Numbered from the stretch's first letter, positions 1-14,766 are shown. The stretch: DNA of 64,000 nucleotides from Blautia argi (GCF_003287895.1 NZ_CP030280.1:288001-352000); one strand, 5' to 3'. The notes: generated from the sequence alone by a model not told the origin. Made by a program: numbers and translations.

Positions 1-1
1 A

Positions 2-1054
2 AATGTCAGCGTAGAATATGAATATATCAAGAAAATAAGAGCGTCTTATTATCTTTTGGGCGCTTTGTTAGGCAAATATAAAAACGCGGAGGTTCCCCTT
101 CCCGGCGGCTGTAACATCGGAAGTCGTCCCATTGACCAGCATTTAAAGGGCTTCCGTGCGCTTGGTGCGTCTGTAGATATTATTCACGGCGCAGTTGTGG
201 CAAAGGCTGACCATCTCACTGGGAAGCATATTTTCCTGGATATGGTGTCTGTAGGCGCTACCATTAATATTATGATGGCAGCTGCTATGGCAGAAGGAAA
301 TACAACCATCGAGAATGCAGCCAGAGAGCCTCATGTGGTTGATGTGGCAAACTTTTTGAACAGCATGGGTGCAAATATCAAGGGTGCAGGAACAGACGTT
401 ATCCGTATTAAGGGTGTGGACAAGCTTCATGGAACCACATACTCCATTATTCCTGACCAGATTGAAGCAGGTACCTTTATGTGCGCGGCAGCGGCAACCA
501 TGGGTGATATTATGGTGAAGAATGTAATTCCAAAGCATCTGGAAGCAACCACTGCCAAATTAGAAGAAATCGGCTGTCAGGTGGAAGAATTTGACGATGC
601 CGTGCGTGTAGTGGCAAATAAGCGTCTGAAACGCACAAATGTAAAGACCATGCCGTATCCCGGCTATCCCACAGATATGCAGCCTCAGTTTGCTGTAGCG
701 CTGGTGCTGGCAGAGGGGACAAGCATTGTAACAGAAAGTATTTTTGAGAATCGTTTCAAATATGCGGACGAGCTGGCAAGAATGGGCGCAAACATTAAGG
801 TAGAAGGAAATACCGCAATTATTGACGGTGTGGAGAAGCTTACCGGAGCCAGAGTCAGCGCGCCGGATCTGCGAGCAGGTGCAGCCTTGGTTATTGCAGG
901 ACTTGCTTCTGAAGGCATTACCATTGTGGACGATATTGTATATATCCAGAGAGGCTATGAGAGATTCGAGGAGAAGCTCAGAAGCCTTGGGGCAGAGATT
1001 GAGAAGGTATCCAGTGAAAAGGAATTGAAGAAGTTTCAACTGCGGGTGGGATAA
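2..1054 (+). CDS. murA: UDP-N-acetylglucosamine 1-carboxyvinyltransferase, 5' truncated by window edge
   Basis: MurA transfers enolpyruvate from PEP to UDP-GlcNAc in the cytoplasm, the first committed step of peptidoglycan synthesis. The reading frame is open from base 2, and residues before the first possible start (TTG at 56) still match MurA ([16 protein letters not shown]), so the true start lies upstream of the window. The motif [13 protein letters not shown] carries the catalytic cysteine that binds PEP and fosfomycin. The C-terminal end ([20 protein letters not shown]) is complete. About 350 of the usual roughly 420 residues are present. It is followed by the metK promoter, so it is probably transcribed separately from metK. 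Confidence 0.96.
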   Translation, partial: NVSVEYEYIKKIRASYYLLGALLGKYKNAEVPLPGGCNIGSRPIDQHLKGFRALGASVDIIHGAVVAKADHLTGKHIFLDMVSVGATINIMMAAAMAEGNTTIENAAREPHVVDVANFLNSMGANIKGAGTDVIRIKGVDKLHGTTYSIIPDQIEAGTFMCAAAATMGDIMVKNVIPKHLEATTAKLEEIGCQVEEFDDAVRVVANKRLKRTNVKTMPYPGYPTDMQPQFAVALVLAEGTSIVTESIFENRFKYADELARMGANIKVEGNTAIIDGVEKLTGARVSAPDLRAGAALVIAGLASEGITIVDDIVYIQRGYERFEEKLRSLGAEIEKVSSEKELKKFQLRVG

Positions 1055-1061
1055 ATAAGAC

Positions 1062-1090
1062 TTGACTTACCGCGAAAAAGCCTGTATTGT
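1062..1090 (+). promoter_or_regulatory. Promoter of metK
   Basis: TTGACT (1062-1067) and TATTGT (1085-1090) are separated by 17 bp, and lie just upstream of the SAM riboswitch and just after the murA stop. Confidence 0.7.
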
Positions 1091-1117
1091 AGTATTGCAA
1101 CTGAATATTTATATTTT

Positions 1118-1216
1118 CTCTTATTCAGAGTGATGGAGTTACATAGGAACTGTGAAGTCACGGCAACCCCGCCAAGCGGAAGGTGCCAACCTGAGCGAGT
1201 AGTCGAACAATAAGAG
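1118..1216 (+). ncRNA. SAM-I riboswitch (S-box) controlling metK
   Basis: The P1 helix is a perfect 8-bp pairing of CTCTTATT (1118-1125) with AATAAGAG (1209-1216). Inside are conserved S-box elements: GATGGAG, then GTGAAGTCACGGCAACC, then GGAAGGTGCCAACCTG. A terminator hairpin follows at 1237-1264. S-box RNAs bind S-adenosylmethionine and promote termination, which fits control of SAM synthetase by its product. Confidence 0.92.
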
Positions 1217-1236
1217 GATTCATATTACGAATATAC

Positions 1237-1264
1237 ATGAGTCCGCTTAGGTGGGCTCATTTTT
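1237..1264 (+). terminator. Riboswitch-controlled terminator before metK
   Basis: ATGAGTCCGC (1237-1246) pairs with GTGGGCTCAT (1251-1260) around a TTAG loop, followed by TTTT. Its position after the S-box and before the metK RBS makes it the expression platform. Confidence 0.85.
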
Positions 1265-1320
1265 GCGTGAAGCCCCCAGGCAGGAGAAAATATACATACA
1301 AAGAAAAGGAGAATTCATAC

Positions 1321-2508
1321 ATGGAAAAAAGATTGTTTACATCTGAATCAGTAACAGAAGGCCATCCGGATAAAATGTGCGACGCCATTTCTGATGCCAT
1401 TTTGGACGCACTTATGGAAAAAGACCCAATGAGCCGTGTAGCCTGTGAAACAGCAACCACAACCGGTATGGTAATGGTAATGGGTGAAATCACAACAAAC
1501 GCTTATGTGGATATTCCGAAAATTGTAAGAGATACAGTTCGTGAAATCGGATACACAAGAGCAAAATACGGTTTTGATGCAGATACCTGCGGTGTTATTA
1601 CAACCATTGACGAGCAGTCAGCAGATATTGCACTGGGCGTAGACAAAGCTCTGGAGGCAAAAGAAAACAAAATGTCAGAGGAAGAGCTGGACGCGATCGG
1701 AGCCGGTGACCAGGGCATGATGTTTGGATTTGCAACAGATGAAACAGAGGAATATATGCCGTACCCAATCGCTCTGGCGCACAGACTGGCTTTACAGCTT
1801 ACAAAAGTTCGCAAGGACGGAACGCTGACTTATTTAAGACCGGACGGAAAAACACAGGTAACGGTAGAATATGATGAAAATGACAGACCGGTACGTCTGG
1901 ACGCAGTAGTTCTTTCTACACAGCACGACCCGGAAGTGACTCAGGAGCAGATTCACGAGGATATTAAGAAACACGTATTTGATGTGATTCTTCCGCAGGA
2001 AATGGTAGATGAAAATACAAAATTCTTTATCAATCCTACAGGACGCTTCGTCATCGGCGGACCTCACGGAGATAGCGGTCTGACAGGACGTAAGATCATT
2101 GTAGATACCTACGGCGGATATGCCCGTCACGGCGGCGGCGCTTTCTCTGGTAAGGACTGCACAAAGGTAGACCGTTCTGCAGCGTATGCAGCCCGTTATG
2201 TGGCAAAAAATATTGTAGCAGCAGGTCTGGCAAAGAAATGTGAAATTCAGCTTTCTTACGCAATCGGTGTGGCACACCCGACCTCTGTTATGGTGGATAC
2301 TTTTGGAACAGGTAAGCTTTCTGATAACCGTCTGGTGGAAATCATTCGTGAAAATTTTGATTTAAGACCGGCCGGTATTATCAAAATGCTTGACCTTCGC
2401 CGTCCGATTTACAAACAGACAGCAGCTTATGGACATTTCGGAAGAAATGATTTGAATCTGCCTTGGGAAAAACTGGATAAGGTTGAAGAGTTGAAAAAAT
2501 ATTTATAA
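1321..2508 (+). CDS. metK: S-adenosylmethionine synthetase
   Basis: MetK makes S-adenosylmethionine from methionine and ATP. The 395-residue protein has the family landmarks: GHPDKMCD near the N terminus (ATP and metal binding), [12 protein letters not shown], and the glycine-rich [15 protein letters not shown]. The start is the ATG at 1321, eight bases or so after AAGGAG. An upstream in-frame extension to 1237 would read through the riboswitch terminator and is not coding. Expression is predicted to be shut off by SAM through the S-box leader. Confidence 0.98.
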   Translation: MEKRLFTSESVTEGHPDKMCDAISDAILDALMEKDPMSRVACETATTTGMVMVMGEITTNAYVDIPKIVRDTVREIGYTRAKYGFDADTCGVITTIDEQSADIALGVDKALEAKENKMSEEELDAIGAGDQGMMFGFATDETEEYMPYPIALAHRLALQLTKVRKDGTLTYLRPDGKTQVTVEYDENDRPVRLDAVVLSTQHDPEVTQEQIHEDIKKHVFDVILPQEMVDENTKFFINPTGRFVIGGPHGDSGLTGRKIIVDTYGGYARHGGGAFSGKDCTKVDRSAAYAARYVAKNIVAAGLAKKCEIQLSYAIGVAHPTSVMVDTFGTGKLSDNRLVEIIRENFDLRPAGIIKMLDLRRPIYKQTAAYGHFGRNDLNLPWEKLDKVEELKKYL

Positions 2509-2515
2509 AAAACAG

Positions 2516-2544
2516 TTGACAATCCTCTGTTTTTGTGATAGTTT
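2516..2544 (+). promoter_or_regulatory. Promoter of rplJ-rplL
   Basis: TTGACA (2516-2521) is followed after 17 bp by a weak TAGTTT (2539-2544) preceded by an extended TG (2536-2537). It lies immediately upstream of the L10 leader. Confidence 0.5.
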
Positions 2545-2549
2545 ATCAG

Positions 2550-2640
2550 AGGAATAGCTGCCGAAGACAGCAGGTGCCGTAAGGCATAAGGATAAAAACG
2601 CCTGCCGAGGAAAGATTCATTCTTGATATATAAGATTGAC
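2550..2640 (+). ncRNA. Ribosomal protein L10 leader
   Basis: The stretch with GCTGCCGAAGACAGCAGG and, further on, CCTGCCGAGG matches the L10-leader motif found ahead of rplJ-rplL in Firmicutes. In that family the L10(L12)4 complex binds the leader and represses its own operon. The attenuator at 2645-2675 follows directly. Confidence 0.85.
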
Positions 2641-2644
2641 TTTG

Positions 2645-2675
2645 AACCTCTTTGTCTTGTGCAAAGAGGTTTTCT
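2645..2675 (+). terminator. Attenuator in the rplJ leader
   Basis: AACCTCTTTG (2645-2654) pairs perfectly with CAAAGAGGTT (2662-2671) and is followed by a T-rich run. It sits between the L10 leader and the rplJ RBS, so it is probably the regulated terminator of the feedback loop. Confidence 0.8.
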
Positions 2676-2722
2676 TGATTTTGAGCAGCGCAGCCTAAAA
2701 AAATAAGGAGGTGCAATCATTC

Positions 2723-3208
2723 ATGGCAAAAGTAGAACTTAAAAAACCTGTCGTAGAAGAGATTTCCAACAGCATTAAAGATGCAGCAGCAGTAGTTTTA
2801 GTAAACTACAAAGGTATCAATGTTGAACAGGATACACAGATGCGTAAGGAATTAAGAGAAGCTGGAGTTGTTTACAAAGTTTACAAAAACACAATGATGA
2901 ACTTTGCATTCAAAGGAACAGCTTGCGAAGAATTATGCCAGCATTTAGAAGGAACAAATGCTTTAGCTGTATGTGCAGAAGATGCAACAGCTCCTGCAAG
3001 AATCCTTGCTAAATACGCAAAAACAGTTCCTACACTGGAATTAGTAGCAGGTGTTGTAGAAGACGCTTACTATGATAAGGCAGGAATCGAAGCACTTTCC
3101 CAGGTTCCTTCAAGAGAAGAACTTCTTGGAAAATTGCTTGGAAGTATCCAGTCACCTATTACAAACTTCGCTCGTGTGCTTAACCAGATTGCTGAACAGC
3201 AGGCTTAA
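2723..3208 (+). CDS. rplJ: 50S ribosomal protein L10
   Basis: L10 forms the base of the ribosomal stalk and anchors L7/L12 dimers. The 161-residue product begins MAKVELKKPVVEEI and has the usual L10 pattern (VVLVNYKGINVEQDTQMRKE, VYKVYKNTMM, LEGTNALAVC). The ATG at 2723 follows AAGGAGG (2705-2711); an earlier in-frame GTG at 2711 overlaps that RBS and is rejected. rplL follows 77 bp downstream in the same unit. Confidence 0.97.
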   Translation: MAKVELKKPVVEEISNSIKDAAAVVLVNYKGINVEQDTQMRKELREAGVVYKVYKNTMMNFAFKGTACEELCQHLEGTNALAVCAEDATAPARILAKYAKTVPTLELVAGVVEDAYYDKAGIEALSQVPSREELLGKLLGSIQSPITNFARVLNQIAEQQA

Positions 3209-3285
3209 TAAGCAGTTTTAGTGGAGTGACCGCCCAGAGGGCAAAACAAATCATATAATAAATGAAAAATTGGAGGTAAATAATA

Positions 3286-3660
3286 ATGGCAAAATTAACA
3301 ACAGCTGAATTTATTGAAGCTATCAAAGAATTATCCGTATTAGAATTAAACGAATTAGTAAAAGCTTGTGAAGAAGAATTTGGTGTATCTGCAGCAGCAG
3401 GTGTTGTAGTAGCAGCAGCAGGCGGAGCAGCAGAAGCAGCAGAAGAAAAAGATGAGTTCGACGTAGAATTAACAGAAGTTGGACCAAACAAAGTTAAAGT
3501 TATCAAAATCGTTCGTGAAGCTACAGGCTTAGGCTTAAAAGAAGCTAAAGAAGTAGTTGACGGAGCTCCTAAGGTTCTGAAAGAAGCTGCATCTAAAGCA
3601 GAAGCTGAAGAAATCAAAACTAAACTGGAAGCAGAAGGCGCTAAAGTTACTCTTAAATAA
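3286..3660 (+). CDS. rplL: 50S ribosomal protein L7/L12
   Basis: L7/L12 is the mobile stalk protein that recruits translation factors. The 124-residue product has the N-terminal dimerisation helix region ([16 protein letters not shown]), an alanine-rich flexible hinge around residues 38-55, and the C-terminal factor-binding domain ([20 protein letters not shown]). RBS TTGGAGG precedes the ATG. It ends shortly before a strong terminator. Confidence 0.98.
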   Translation: MAKLTTAEFIEAIKELSVLELNELVKACEEEFGVSAAAGVVVAAAGGAAEAAEEKDEFDVELTEVGPNKVKVIKIVREATGLGLKEAKEVVDGAPKVLKEAASKAEAEEIKTKLEAEGAKVTLK

Positions 3661-3692
3661 TTTAAGTGTTCTGAATATTTCCGAGAGAATAG

Positions 3693-3738
3693 AACTGCCG
3701 CATATGGTGATGCAAATCATCGGTGCGGCAGTTTTTTT
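3693..3738 (+). terminator. Terminator after rplL
   Basis: AACTGCCGCA (3693-3702) pairs with TGCGGCAGTT (3724-3733), with an inner GATG/CATC helix, followed by seven T residues. Confidence 0.9.
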
Positions 3739-3773
3739 ATTACATAGGAAAGTGCGTCCTATGTAATAAAAAA
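3733..3773. repeat. 17-bp perfect palindrome abutting the rplL terminator
   Basis: The bases 3733-3749 are the exact reverse complement of 3757-3773, with a 7-base loop (AAGTGCG). The core is ATAGGA/TCCTAT with T-rich and A-rich flanks. It starts in the T-run of the rplL terminator. A similarly built palindrome sits after another terminator at 62045-62085. It could act as a bidirectional terminator or be a small repetitive element. Confidence 0.8.
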
Positions 3774-3790
3774 TATGTCCCGGAAATCTA

Positions 3791-3819
3791 TTGACATTCT
3801 TGACAAAGCATGATATAGT
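3791..3819 (+). promoter_or_regulatory. Promoter of rpoB-rpoC
   Basis: TTGACA (3791-3796) and TATAGT (3814-3819) have a 17-bp spacer and an extended TG two bases before the -10. A second TTGACA overlaps at 3800-3805. A roughly 90-base leader precedes the rpoB start. Confidence 0.85.
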
Positions 3820-3912
3820 GAGAAATGCACTATTATGGCAAGTTATGCCTAGAAGTCTATAAAAAGACTTCAGCATTAATTTAAATTAAAACATACAAGG
3901 GGTGAAACGTCA

Positions 3913-7767
<3,855 letters not shown>

Positions 7768-7785
7768 GGAGGAAAGGAGTCCACA

Positions 7786-10700
7786 ATGCCAGAAACAGCA
7801 AAGAATGAGGTATATAAGCCAATGACCTTTGATGCCATTAAAATCGGACTGGCGTCCCCGGAGAAAATCCGGGAATGGTCTCATGGTGAGGTGAAAAAAC
7901 CGGAAACCATTAACTATAGAACATTGAAACCGGAAAAGGACGGCCTTTTCTGCGAAAGAATCTTCGGACCGAGCAAGGACTGGGAGTGTCACTGCGGTAA
8001 GTACAAGAAGATTCGTTATAAAGGCGTAATCTGCGACAGATGCGGTGTTGAAGTAACAAAAGCAGCTGTCCGCAGAGAGCGTATGGGACATATTGAACTG
8101 GCAGCGCCGGTTTCCCATATCTGGTATTTTAAGGGTATTCCTTCCAGAATGGGTCTGATTCTTGACCTGTCCCCAAGAACTCTGGAAAAGGTTCTGTACT
8201 TTGCAAACTATATTGTACTGGACGCAGGAACTACAGACCTGCAGTACAAACAGGTATTGACAGAGAGAGAATATCAGGACGCCAGAGAAAAATACGGCGA
8301 AGAATTCCGTGTAGGCATGGGTGCAGAAGCGATTCAGGAGCTTCTGGCAGCCATTGACCTGGAAAGAGAATCCAAAGAGTTAAAAGCAGGCTTAAAGGAT
8401 TCTACAGGACAGAAACGTGCCAGAATCGTAAAACGTCTGGAAGTTGTAGAAGCTTTCCGTGAATCCGGAAACAGACCGGAATGGATGATTATGACCGTTG
8501 TTCCGGTTATTCCGCCGGATTTACGTCCAATGGTACAGTTGGACGGAGGCCGTTTTGCAACCTCTGACTTAAATGATCTGTACAGAAGAATTATTAATAG
8601 AAACAACCGTCTGAAAAGACTGTTGGAACTGGGCGCACCGGATATTATTGTCCGCAACGAAAAGAGAATGCTGCAGGAAGCAGTTGATGCTCTTATCGAC
8701 AACGGACGCCGTGGCCGTCCGGTTACAGGTCCTGGAAACAGAGCCCTGAAGTCCCTTTCCGATATGCTGAAAGGTAAATCCGGACGTTTCCGTCAGAACC
8801 TGCTTGGTAAACGTGTTGACTACTCAGGACGTTCCGTTATCGTTGTAGGTCCGGAACTGAAAATTTTCCAGTGTGGTCTTCCGAAAGAAATGGCAATCGA
8901 ATTGTTTAAGCCATTTGTTATGAAAGAACTGGTATCTAACGGTACTGCCCATAATATTAAAAATGCCAAGAAGATGGTAGAAAAGCTGGAACCGGCTGTA
9001 TGGGACGTACTGGAAGATGTTATTAAAGAACACCCGGTTATGTTAAACCGTGCACCTACTCTGCACAGACTTGGTATTCAGGCATTTGAGCCGATTCTGG
9101 TAGAGGGTAAAGCGATTAAGCTGCATCCGCTGGTTTGTACAGCGTTCAACGCAGACTTTGATGGTGACCAGATGGCGGTTCACCTTCCATTGTCTGTAGA
9201 AGCACAGGCAGAATGCCGTTTCCTTCTGCTTTCACCAAACAACCTGCTGAAACCGTCTGACGGTGGTCCGGTAGCGGTTCCTTCACAGGATATGGTACTT
9301 GGTATCTACTATCTGACTCAGGAAAGACCGGGAAGCAAGGGCGAAGGTAAGGTGTTCAAGAGTGTAAATGAAGCCATTCTGGCATATGAAAACCAGGTGA
9401 TTACTCTGCAGACGAAGATTTTTATCTACGCAGAGAAGAAAATGGCTGACGGAACTGTTTTAAGAGGAAAAGTGGCATCTACACTGGGACGTCTGCTGTT
9501 CAATGAAATCCTTCCTCAGGATTTGGGATTTGTGGACAGAAGCATTCCGGGCAATGAACTGCTTCCGGAAGTGGATTTCCTGGTAGGCAAGAAACAGTTA
9601 AAACAGATTCTGGAAAAGGTTATCAATACCCATGGCGCAACTAAGACCGCAGAAGTTCTGGACGCAATCAAGGCAATGGGTTACAAATATTCCACAAGAG
9701 CGGCTATGACCGTATCTATTTCTGATATGACCGTGCCGCCTCAGAAACCGGAAATGATTAAACAGGCACAGGATACTGTAGACTTAATTACAAAGAACTT
9801 TAAACGTGGTCTGATTACAGAAGAAGAGCGTTACAAAGAAGTTGTAGATACATGGAAGAAGACGGACGATGCCCTGACAAAGGCTCTGCTTACAGGACTG
9901 GATAAGTATAACAACATCTTTATGATGGCAGACTCCGGTGCCCGTGGTTCTGACAAGCAGATTAAACAGCTGGCTGGTATGCGTGGTTTGATGGCAGATA
10001 CAACCGGTCACACCATCGAGTTGCCTATTAAGTCTAACTTCCGTGAAGGTCTGGACGTACTGGAATACTTTATGTCTGCGCATGGTGCGCGTAAAGGTTT
10101 GTCTGATACGGCTCTTCGTACCGCTGACTCCGGTTACCTGACAAGACGTCTGGTTGACGTATCTCAGGAACTGATTGTCCGCGATGTGGACTGCTGTGAA
10201 GGTACAGGTGAAATTCCGGGTATGTGGATTAAAGCCTTTACAGACGGAAAAGAAGAAATCGAAAGTCTTCAGGAGCGTATTACAGGACGTTTCTCCTGTG
10301 AAACAATTAAAGATAAAGACGGAAATGTTATCGTAAAAGCAAACCATATGATTACGCCAAAACGTGCTGCTAGAGTGGTGACAGAGGGCGTGAATGCAGA
10401 AGGTAAACCATACGATACCGTGAAAATCCGTACAATTCTTACCTGTAAGTGTAAGATTGGTGTTTGTGCAAAATGTTACGGCGCTAACATGGCAACCGGT
10501 GAGCCGGTACAGGTTGGTGAATCTGTTGGTATTATTGCAGCGCAGTCTATCGGTGAACCTGGTACACAGCTTACCATGCGTACCTTCCATACCGGTGGTG
10601 TTGCCGGCGGCGATATCACACAGGGTCTTCCTCGTGTCGAAGAGCTTTTTGAAGCAAGAAAGCCGAAAGGTCTTGCTATCATCACTGAAATCAAGGGTGT

Positions 10701-11481
10701 TGCAACTCTGAAAGATACAAAGAAGAAACGTGAAATTATTGTTACAGACAATGAGAGCGGTGAGTCCAAGACTTACCTGATTCCATACGGTTCCCGTATT
10801 AAAGTACAGGACGGCGATTATCTGGAAGCAGGTGACGAGCTGACAGAAGGTTCTGTAAATCCACACGATATTCTGAGAATCAAAGGTGTTCGTGCGGTAC
10901 AGGATTACATGATTCGCGAGGTTCAGAGAGTTTACCGCCTTCAGGGTGTAGAAATCAACGATAAGCATATCGAGGTAATTGTTCGTCAGATGCTGAAGAA
11001 AATCCGCATCGAGGACAACGGAGATACAGAATTCCTGCCGGGTACACTGGTAGATGTTCTGGACTTTGAAGAAGAAAACCAGAAACTGATTGCAGAGGGT
11101 AAAGAGCCGGCAGAGGGACAGCAGGTAATGCTGGGTATCACAAAGGCTTCCCTGGCAACCAATTCCTTCTTATCCGCAGCTTCCTTCCAGGAAACAACCA
11201 AGGTTCTTACAGAGGCTGCTATCAAAGGTAAGATTGACCCGCTTATCGGCTTGAAAGAAAATGTTCTTATCGGTAAGCTGATTCCGGCAGGTACAGGTAT
11301 GAAGACATACGCAAACATTAAGCTGGATACAGATGGCGATGAGGAAGAAGAATACGACGATTTAGACGAGGCAGAAGAGGAAGCACTGGAAGCTGCAGAA
11401 GAAACCGTAACAGAAGATGAAGTCTTGGAAGAGGCAGAGCTTTCTGAAGAGGAAGAAGAAGCAGAACTGACAGAAGAATAA
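7786..11481 (+). CDS. rpoC: RNA polymerase beta' subunit
   Basis: The 1231-residue beta' subunit forms the active-site half of RNA polymerase with RpoB. Visible landmarks, in order, are the N-terminal zinc ribbon ([20 protein letters not shown]), the catalytic magnesium loop [12 protein letters not shown], a second cysteine cluster ([13 protein letters not shown]), and the trigger-loop motif [18 protein letters not shown]. The C-terminal tail is strongly acidic. It overlaps no gene but follows rpoB by 18 bp with RBS AAGGAGG, so it is co-transcribed. The frame is intact over its full length. Confidence 0.98.
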   Translation: MPETAKNEVYKPMTFDAIKIGLASPEKIREWSHGEVKKPETINYRTLKPEKDGLFCERIFGPSKDWECHCGKYKKIRYKGVICDRCGVEVTKAAVRRERMGHIELAAPVSHIWYFKGIPSRMGLILDLSPRTLEKVLYFANYIVLDAGTTDLQYKQVLTEREYQDAREKYGEEFRVGMGAEAIQELLAAIDLERESKELKAGLKDSTGQKRARIVKRLEVVEAFRESGNRPEWMIMTVVPVIPPDLRPMVQLDGGRFATSDLNDLYRRIINRNNRLKRLLELGAPDIIVRNEKRMLQEAVDALIDNGRRGRPVTGPGNRALKSLSDMLKGKSGRFRQNLLGKRVDYSGRSVIVVGPELKIFQCGLPKEMAIELFKPFVMKELVSNGTAHNIKNAKKMVEKLEPAVWDVLEDVIKEHPVMLNRAPTLHRLGIQAFEPILVEGKAIKLHPLVCTAFNADFDGDQMAVHLPLSVEAQAECRFLLLSPNNLLKPSDGGPVAVPSQDMVLGIYYLTQERPGSKGEGKVFKSVNEAILAYENQVITLQTKIFIYAEKKMADGTVLRGKVASTLGRLLFNEILPQDLGFVDRSIPGNELLPEVDFLVGKKQLKQILEKVINTHGATKTAEVLDAIKAMGYKYSTRAAMTVSISDMTVPPQKPEMIKQAQDTVDLITKNFKRGLITEEERYKEVVDTWKKTDDALTKALLTGLDKYNNIFMMADSGARGSDKQIKQLAGMRGLMADTTGHTIELPIKSNFREGLDVLEYFMSAHGARKGLSDTALRTADSGYLTRRLVDVSQELIVRDVDCCEGTGEIPGMWIKAFTDGKEEIESLQERITGRFSCETIKDKDGNVIVKANHMITPKRAARVVTEGVNAEGKPYDTVKIRTILTCKCKIGVCAKCYGANMATGEPVQVGESVGIIAAQSIGEPGTQLTMRTFHTGGVAGGDITQGLPRVEELFEARKPKGLAIITEIKGVATLKDTKKKREIIVTDNESGESKTYLIPYGSRIKVQDGDYLEAGDELTEGSVNPHDILRIKGVRAVQDYMIREVQRVYRLQGVEINDKHIEVIVRQMLKKIRIEDNGDTEFLPGTLVDVLDFEEENQKLIAEGKEPAEGQQVMLGITKASLATNSFLSAASFQETTKVLTEAAIKGKIDPLIGLKENVLIGKLIPAGTGMKTYANIKLDTDGDEEEEYDDLDEAEEEALEAAEETVTEDEVLEEAELSEEEEEAELTEE

Positions 11482-11487
11482 AAAGAA

Positions 11488-11526
11488 GGCACGGAAAACG
11501 AATGAAAAGTTTTCCGTGCCTTTTTT
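11488..11526. terminator. Bidirectional terminator between rpoC and the ROK gene
   Basis: GGCACGGAAAAC (11488-11499) pairs perfectly with GTTTTCCGTGCC (11509-11520), followed by six T residues on the plus strand. On the minus strand an A/T-rich run also follows, and the hairpin overlaps the stop of the converging ROK gene. Confidence 0.9.
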
Positions 11527-12706
11527 ATATGGTATCAATGTAAAAGTTCTTAATAGCATAAGCAGCGGCACCTTTCGGTCCTTCAAAAGGGTTGTAAGGT
11601 ACAATCTGTACGGTCTGGTCTGTGGGGTCGTCCACAAAGAGAAGCTGCTGTTTGATATAGTCCATAAGCTCTTCACTGATTTCTTTATTGGAAAACAGAG
11701 AGCAGTGCAGGTAAATCCTGTCGGGATTCATAATGATTGCCAGATTGGAAATGGTAATTCCCAGATATTTCAGTGCAGTGGAAATATAATTTCCTATCTG
11801 TGGATCGCCCAGAGAAAAGGCTTTTGAAATATCCTCTATGGTCAGATCCTCGGAAGAAGGTTTGAGAGAGGTCAGAACCGTATTGGCGTTGCTTTCGTAG
11901 AGGAGCCGGCAGTATTTTAAGAGCCAGGTTTCACTGCAATAGGTCTGCAGGCAGCCCCGTTTGCCGCATTCGCACTTTTTGCCTTCCGGATTTACAATGG
12001 TATGTCCGATTTCTCCGGCGTAATAATTCGTTCCCTGAAAGAGGTGGCTATCCTTCATCATGGCGCAGAACATACCCAAGCCAATGTGGAAAAAAGCAAA
12101 GGTTTCCGGGGAGGTTTTGTCAAACAAATACCTGCCGAATGCCATGCAGCGCACATTGTTTTCACAGATAATCGGGAAAGGGAGGCGATTTTTCAGTTCC
12201 TTTCCGCTGAAGCCGGGATAGGTGGAAGAGTTTATAGTCACCTTATCCTGCTGGGGGTCAATATGTCCGGGAACGGCAATGCCGATACCAATGAGTGATT
12301 TGGATATTTCAGGAAGTCTGTCTAAGATTTCCGTAATTTTATGTATAAGAAATTCTGTAATGTTCTCCTTTACCTCTGTTTCTAAAAGAGCAGAAGTCTG
12401 AAAAACAGAAATACCTCGAAGGCTACAGATGAGAAATCGCACATGACGCATGGTAAACTCCACTCCCATGGCATAAACCCGGTCAGGCACAATGTCCAAC
12501 AGAATTTTTTTTCGTCCGGGAGAGGAATCTCCCTGTGTTTCGTCTGAGCCGATTTCCCGTATAATACCCTCCTGAATAAAATTTCCGGTGATAGAAGTTA
12601 CTGTGGCAGGGGTAATCTGCGTTTTTTTTGCAATGGTTGAACGGGCAACCGGAGCATGGCGAAAAATATATTCCAGAATGGTACTTCTGTTTTCCTGAGT
12701 GGTCAT
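11525..12706 (-). CDS. ROK-family transcriptional repressor
   Basis: This 393-residue protein is a NagC/XylR-type ROK regulator. An N-terminal winged helix (residues about 5-55: ILEYIFRHAPVARSTIAKKT, TPATVTSITGNFIQEG) precedes a sugar-kinase-like ROK domain with GIGIAVPGHID and the zinc-binding signature CECGKRGCLQTY. ROK repressors release DNA on binding a sugar or sugar phosphate. It lies 30 bp downstream of the DUF4838 gene on the same strand, and opposite a sugar ABC importer, so it probably controls both. The effector is unknown. Confidence 0.93.
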   Translation of the reverse strand: MTTQENRSTILEYIFRHAPVARSTIAKKTQITPATVTSITGNFIQEGIIREIGSDETQGDSSPGRKKILLDIVPDRVYAMGVEFTMRHVRFLICSLRGISVFQTSALLETEVKENITEFLIHKITEILDRLPEISKSLIGIGIAVPGHIDPQQDKVTINSSTYPGFSGKELKNRLPFPIICENNVRCMAFGRYLFDKTSPETFAFFHIGLGMFCAMMKDSHLFQGTNYYAGEIGHTIVNPEGKKCECGKRGCLQTYCSETWLLKYCRLLYESNANTVLTSLKPSSEDLTIEDISKAFSLGDPQIGNYISTALKYLGITISNLAIIMNPDRIYLHCSLFSNKEISEELMDYIKQQLLFVDDPTDQTVQIVPYNPFEGPKGAAAYAIKNFYIDTI

Positions 12707-12736
12707 AGTCTGCGAAACCTCCTGTATCTGTACATA

Positions 12737-14650
12737 CTAAAATTCTTCGATAAGAGGAAAGCCTGTATAATTTGTGGAAACTTCCACAACCCGATAAACG
12801 TCTAATGCCTTCTGGAAAGTCTGTTCCTGTGAACAGATGTAATGTGTAAAGTCCTTCCAGGCGTCCTCTGCCTCTTTTTTCATGCCTTTTGCAAGAAAAG
12901 AGAGGGCTTTTGATAATAATATACAATATTGGCTGTGGTAGTCAAGGTGTTTCCAAAAAAGCTGCTGTACAGGTACTGCGAGAAGCTCTTTTTTCGTAAA
13001 GTATTTTCCGCGAAAACTCTGAACTTTATTAGACAGTGTTTCCATATTTGCGGCTATCTGAGGATTCAGCCGACTGTTTTTACCATTATAGTAGTCACAG
13101 TCACACAGGGAGGACAGCTCTGATAAATAGGTAAGGCAATCCTTCCAGTTTTCTCCGTAAGCAGCCTGGAAATATTCTTCTGCCAATTCTTCAAAAGAAG
13201 CGTCTGTTCCAAACAGACAGTTTCCCATTATATAATTGGGGAGTCCGTTGGGCAGGAAACAGCGAAGCTCCTGACAGCTGATGTATCCGTCCAGATGTAA
13301 ATCCTTTAAGCGGTGGATATCCTCATAAATAATGTGAGCAATGTGTACATATCCCATATCTCCATAGTGGGCTCTTCCCAGAGGATAGTCGTAGTCAAAG
13401 GATTCTCCGTTAAAGACCTTTTTCCACTGTGCCAAAAAGGACAGATTTTCTCCCAGATTAACGGGAAGTGTAATCTGATTTCGCTGATATTCAGGAGGCG
13501 CCGGAAATTCATCGGGAATCTCGTAGGAGTGAAGGAAGGTTCGGCTTATGGGGGCAAACATCATTACAAAGCGGTCAGGGTTTGCAAGTTGCTCTTTTTC
13601 AGGCGCCCATAAAAGTTCCTCGTAAATTAAAAATACGATTTTAACTGTCAGACCTTTCTCAGACAGCGCTTTGTCCAGTTCGTTTAAAAGGTGTACATAC
13701 AGGTCAGAAGGCAGATGCTTCTTGCAGGCATGGCATTCACAGTGGTTGTTAAAAGCGTCTGCCAGCCAGATGTGGAGATAATCTACCTCCGGGTGCATCT
13801 GTGCATAAGTGGTAACCTTTTCTACAAACGAGGAAACCACCTTTGGACTTGAATAGCACAGGTTGGTGTTAATGGGGATTCCCTTATAAAAGCCTCTTTC
13901 TCCATTTACCAGCGCTGTCATGGAAAGCTGCTCATCGCTTAATCTGGCATCAGAGGAAACCCAGCCCAGGGTATTCTGGCCTAAGACAGAGCAGGTCCAG
14001 CCATGTCCTACACGATGGTGTTTTAAATTTCTTTTCTGTAGTTCCCGGTCAATAAGAAGGGAAATTTCGGCGGCTTTTTCAAGGGTGAACTCCTCAGGGG
14101 TAAGCAGCGGGTTGTTTTTGTGGGAGTACCACAGGTTTAAAAAAGCGTAAGGGAGTTCAAATTGCAGGAAAAAGGAATTGTAGCCCAGCTTTGGAAGCCA
14201 GTCAATAAACTCCAGAATGTTTTCAGGTGCGTCAGCCCCTTCTATACAGACGCCTCTGTGACGGTAAAGTGCCTTTTGGCGGCGGGAAATGTGGATTTCT
14301 TCTATATGGGGGATAGAAGGAATCCATTCATACTCTTTTCCAGGCCTTAGAAAGCGGCAGCCCAGAAGCGTGAGATACCGATACATGCCCAGGAGTACAG
14401 AACGGGGATTACTGCCTTTGATATGCCCGTTTAAATGAGAAATTTCTATTTCATATGCATCGTCATCAGAGGAACATTCAGAATCCGGAAAGAGTCCAAG
14501 CAGGATTCTGTTACAATTTTTATCCTCTTCTGCGTCGGTATCCTTTGAAAAAGCAATGGTATTATTTATTTTTGATAAGTAATATTTTAATTCGGAACCA
14601 GCAAATAAAACTGTTTCAGAATTAGATGTACAATCTATTCGGATATACAT
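12737..14650 (-). CDS. DUF4838-type putative glycoside hydrolase
   Basis: The 637-residue protein resembles DUF4838 proteins, which have an alpha-glucuronidase/GH20-like N-terminal beta-alpha domain (LKYYLSKI, GNPRSVLLGMYRYLTLLGCRFLRPG region) followed by a TIM-barrel-like part (YRHRGVCIEGA, LPKLGYNSFFLQFE, PEVDYLHIWLADAFNNHCEC). No signal peptide is visible, so it would act in the cytoplasm on imported oligosaccharide. A short cluster HCECHACKKH suggests metal binding. It is the first gene of a minus-strand pair with the ROK repressor and diverges from an ABC importer. The substrate is not known. Confidence 0.7.
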   Translation of the reverse strand: MYIRIDCTSNSETVLFAGSELKYYLSKINNTIAFSKDTDAEEDKNCNRILLGLFPDSECSSDDDAYEIEISHLNGHIKGSNPRSVLLGMYRYLTLLGCRFLRPGKEYEWIPSIPHIEEIHISRRQKALYRHRGVCIEGADAPENILEFIDWLPKLGYNSFFLQFELPYAFLNLWYSHKNNPLLTPEEFTLEKAAEISLLIDRELQKRNLKHHRVGHGWTCSVLGQNTLGWVSSDARLSDEQLSMTALVNGERGFYKGIPINTNLCYSSPKVVSSFVEKVTTYAQMHPEVDYLHIWLADAFNNHCECHACKKHLPSDLYVHLLNELDKALSEKGLTVKIVFLIYEELLWAPEKEQLANPDRFVMMFAPISRTFLHSYEIPDEFPAPPEYQRNQITLPVNLGENLSFLAQWKKVFNGESFDYDYPLGRAHYGDMGYVHIAHIIYEDIHRLKDLHLDGYISCQELRCFLPNGLPNYIMGNCLFGTDASFEELAEEYFQAAYGENWKDCLTYLSELSSLCDCDYYNGKNSRLNPQIAANMETLSNKVQSFRGKYFTKKELLAVPVQQLFWKHLDYHSQYCILLSKALSFLAKGMKKEAEDAWKDFTHYICSQEQTFQKALDVYRVVEVSTNYTGFPLIEEF

Positions 14651-14766
14651 TTTACTCCCTCCGTGATTTGATTATTAAAAGTAATAAATTGTATATTGAT
14701 TATATCGAAAAGAAAATAAAAAGTATATGTGAAAATTATACATAAAACACATAGTGAAATTGACTA

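Noticed and set aside
1237..1320. N-terminal extension of metK
   Set aside because: It would translate the riboswitch terminator. The ATG at 1321 has the RBS and the family N terminus.
9784..10968. Long minus-strand frame inside rpoC
   Set aside because: It is the antisense of a highly conserved gene, cysteine- and phenylalanine-rich, with no RBS or family resemblance.
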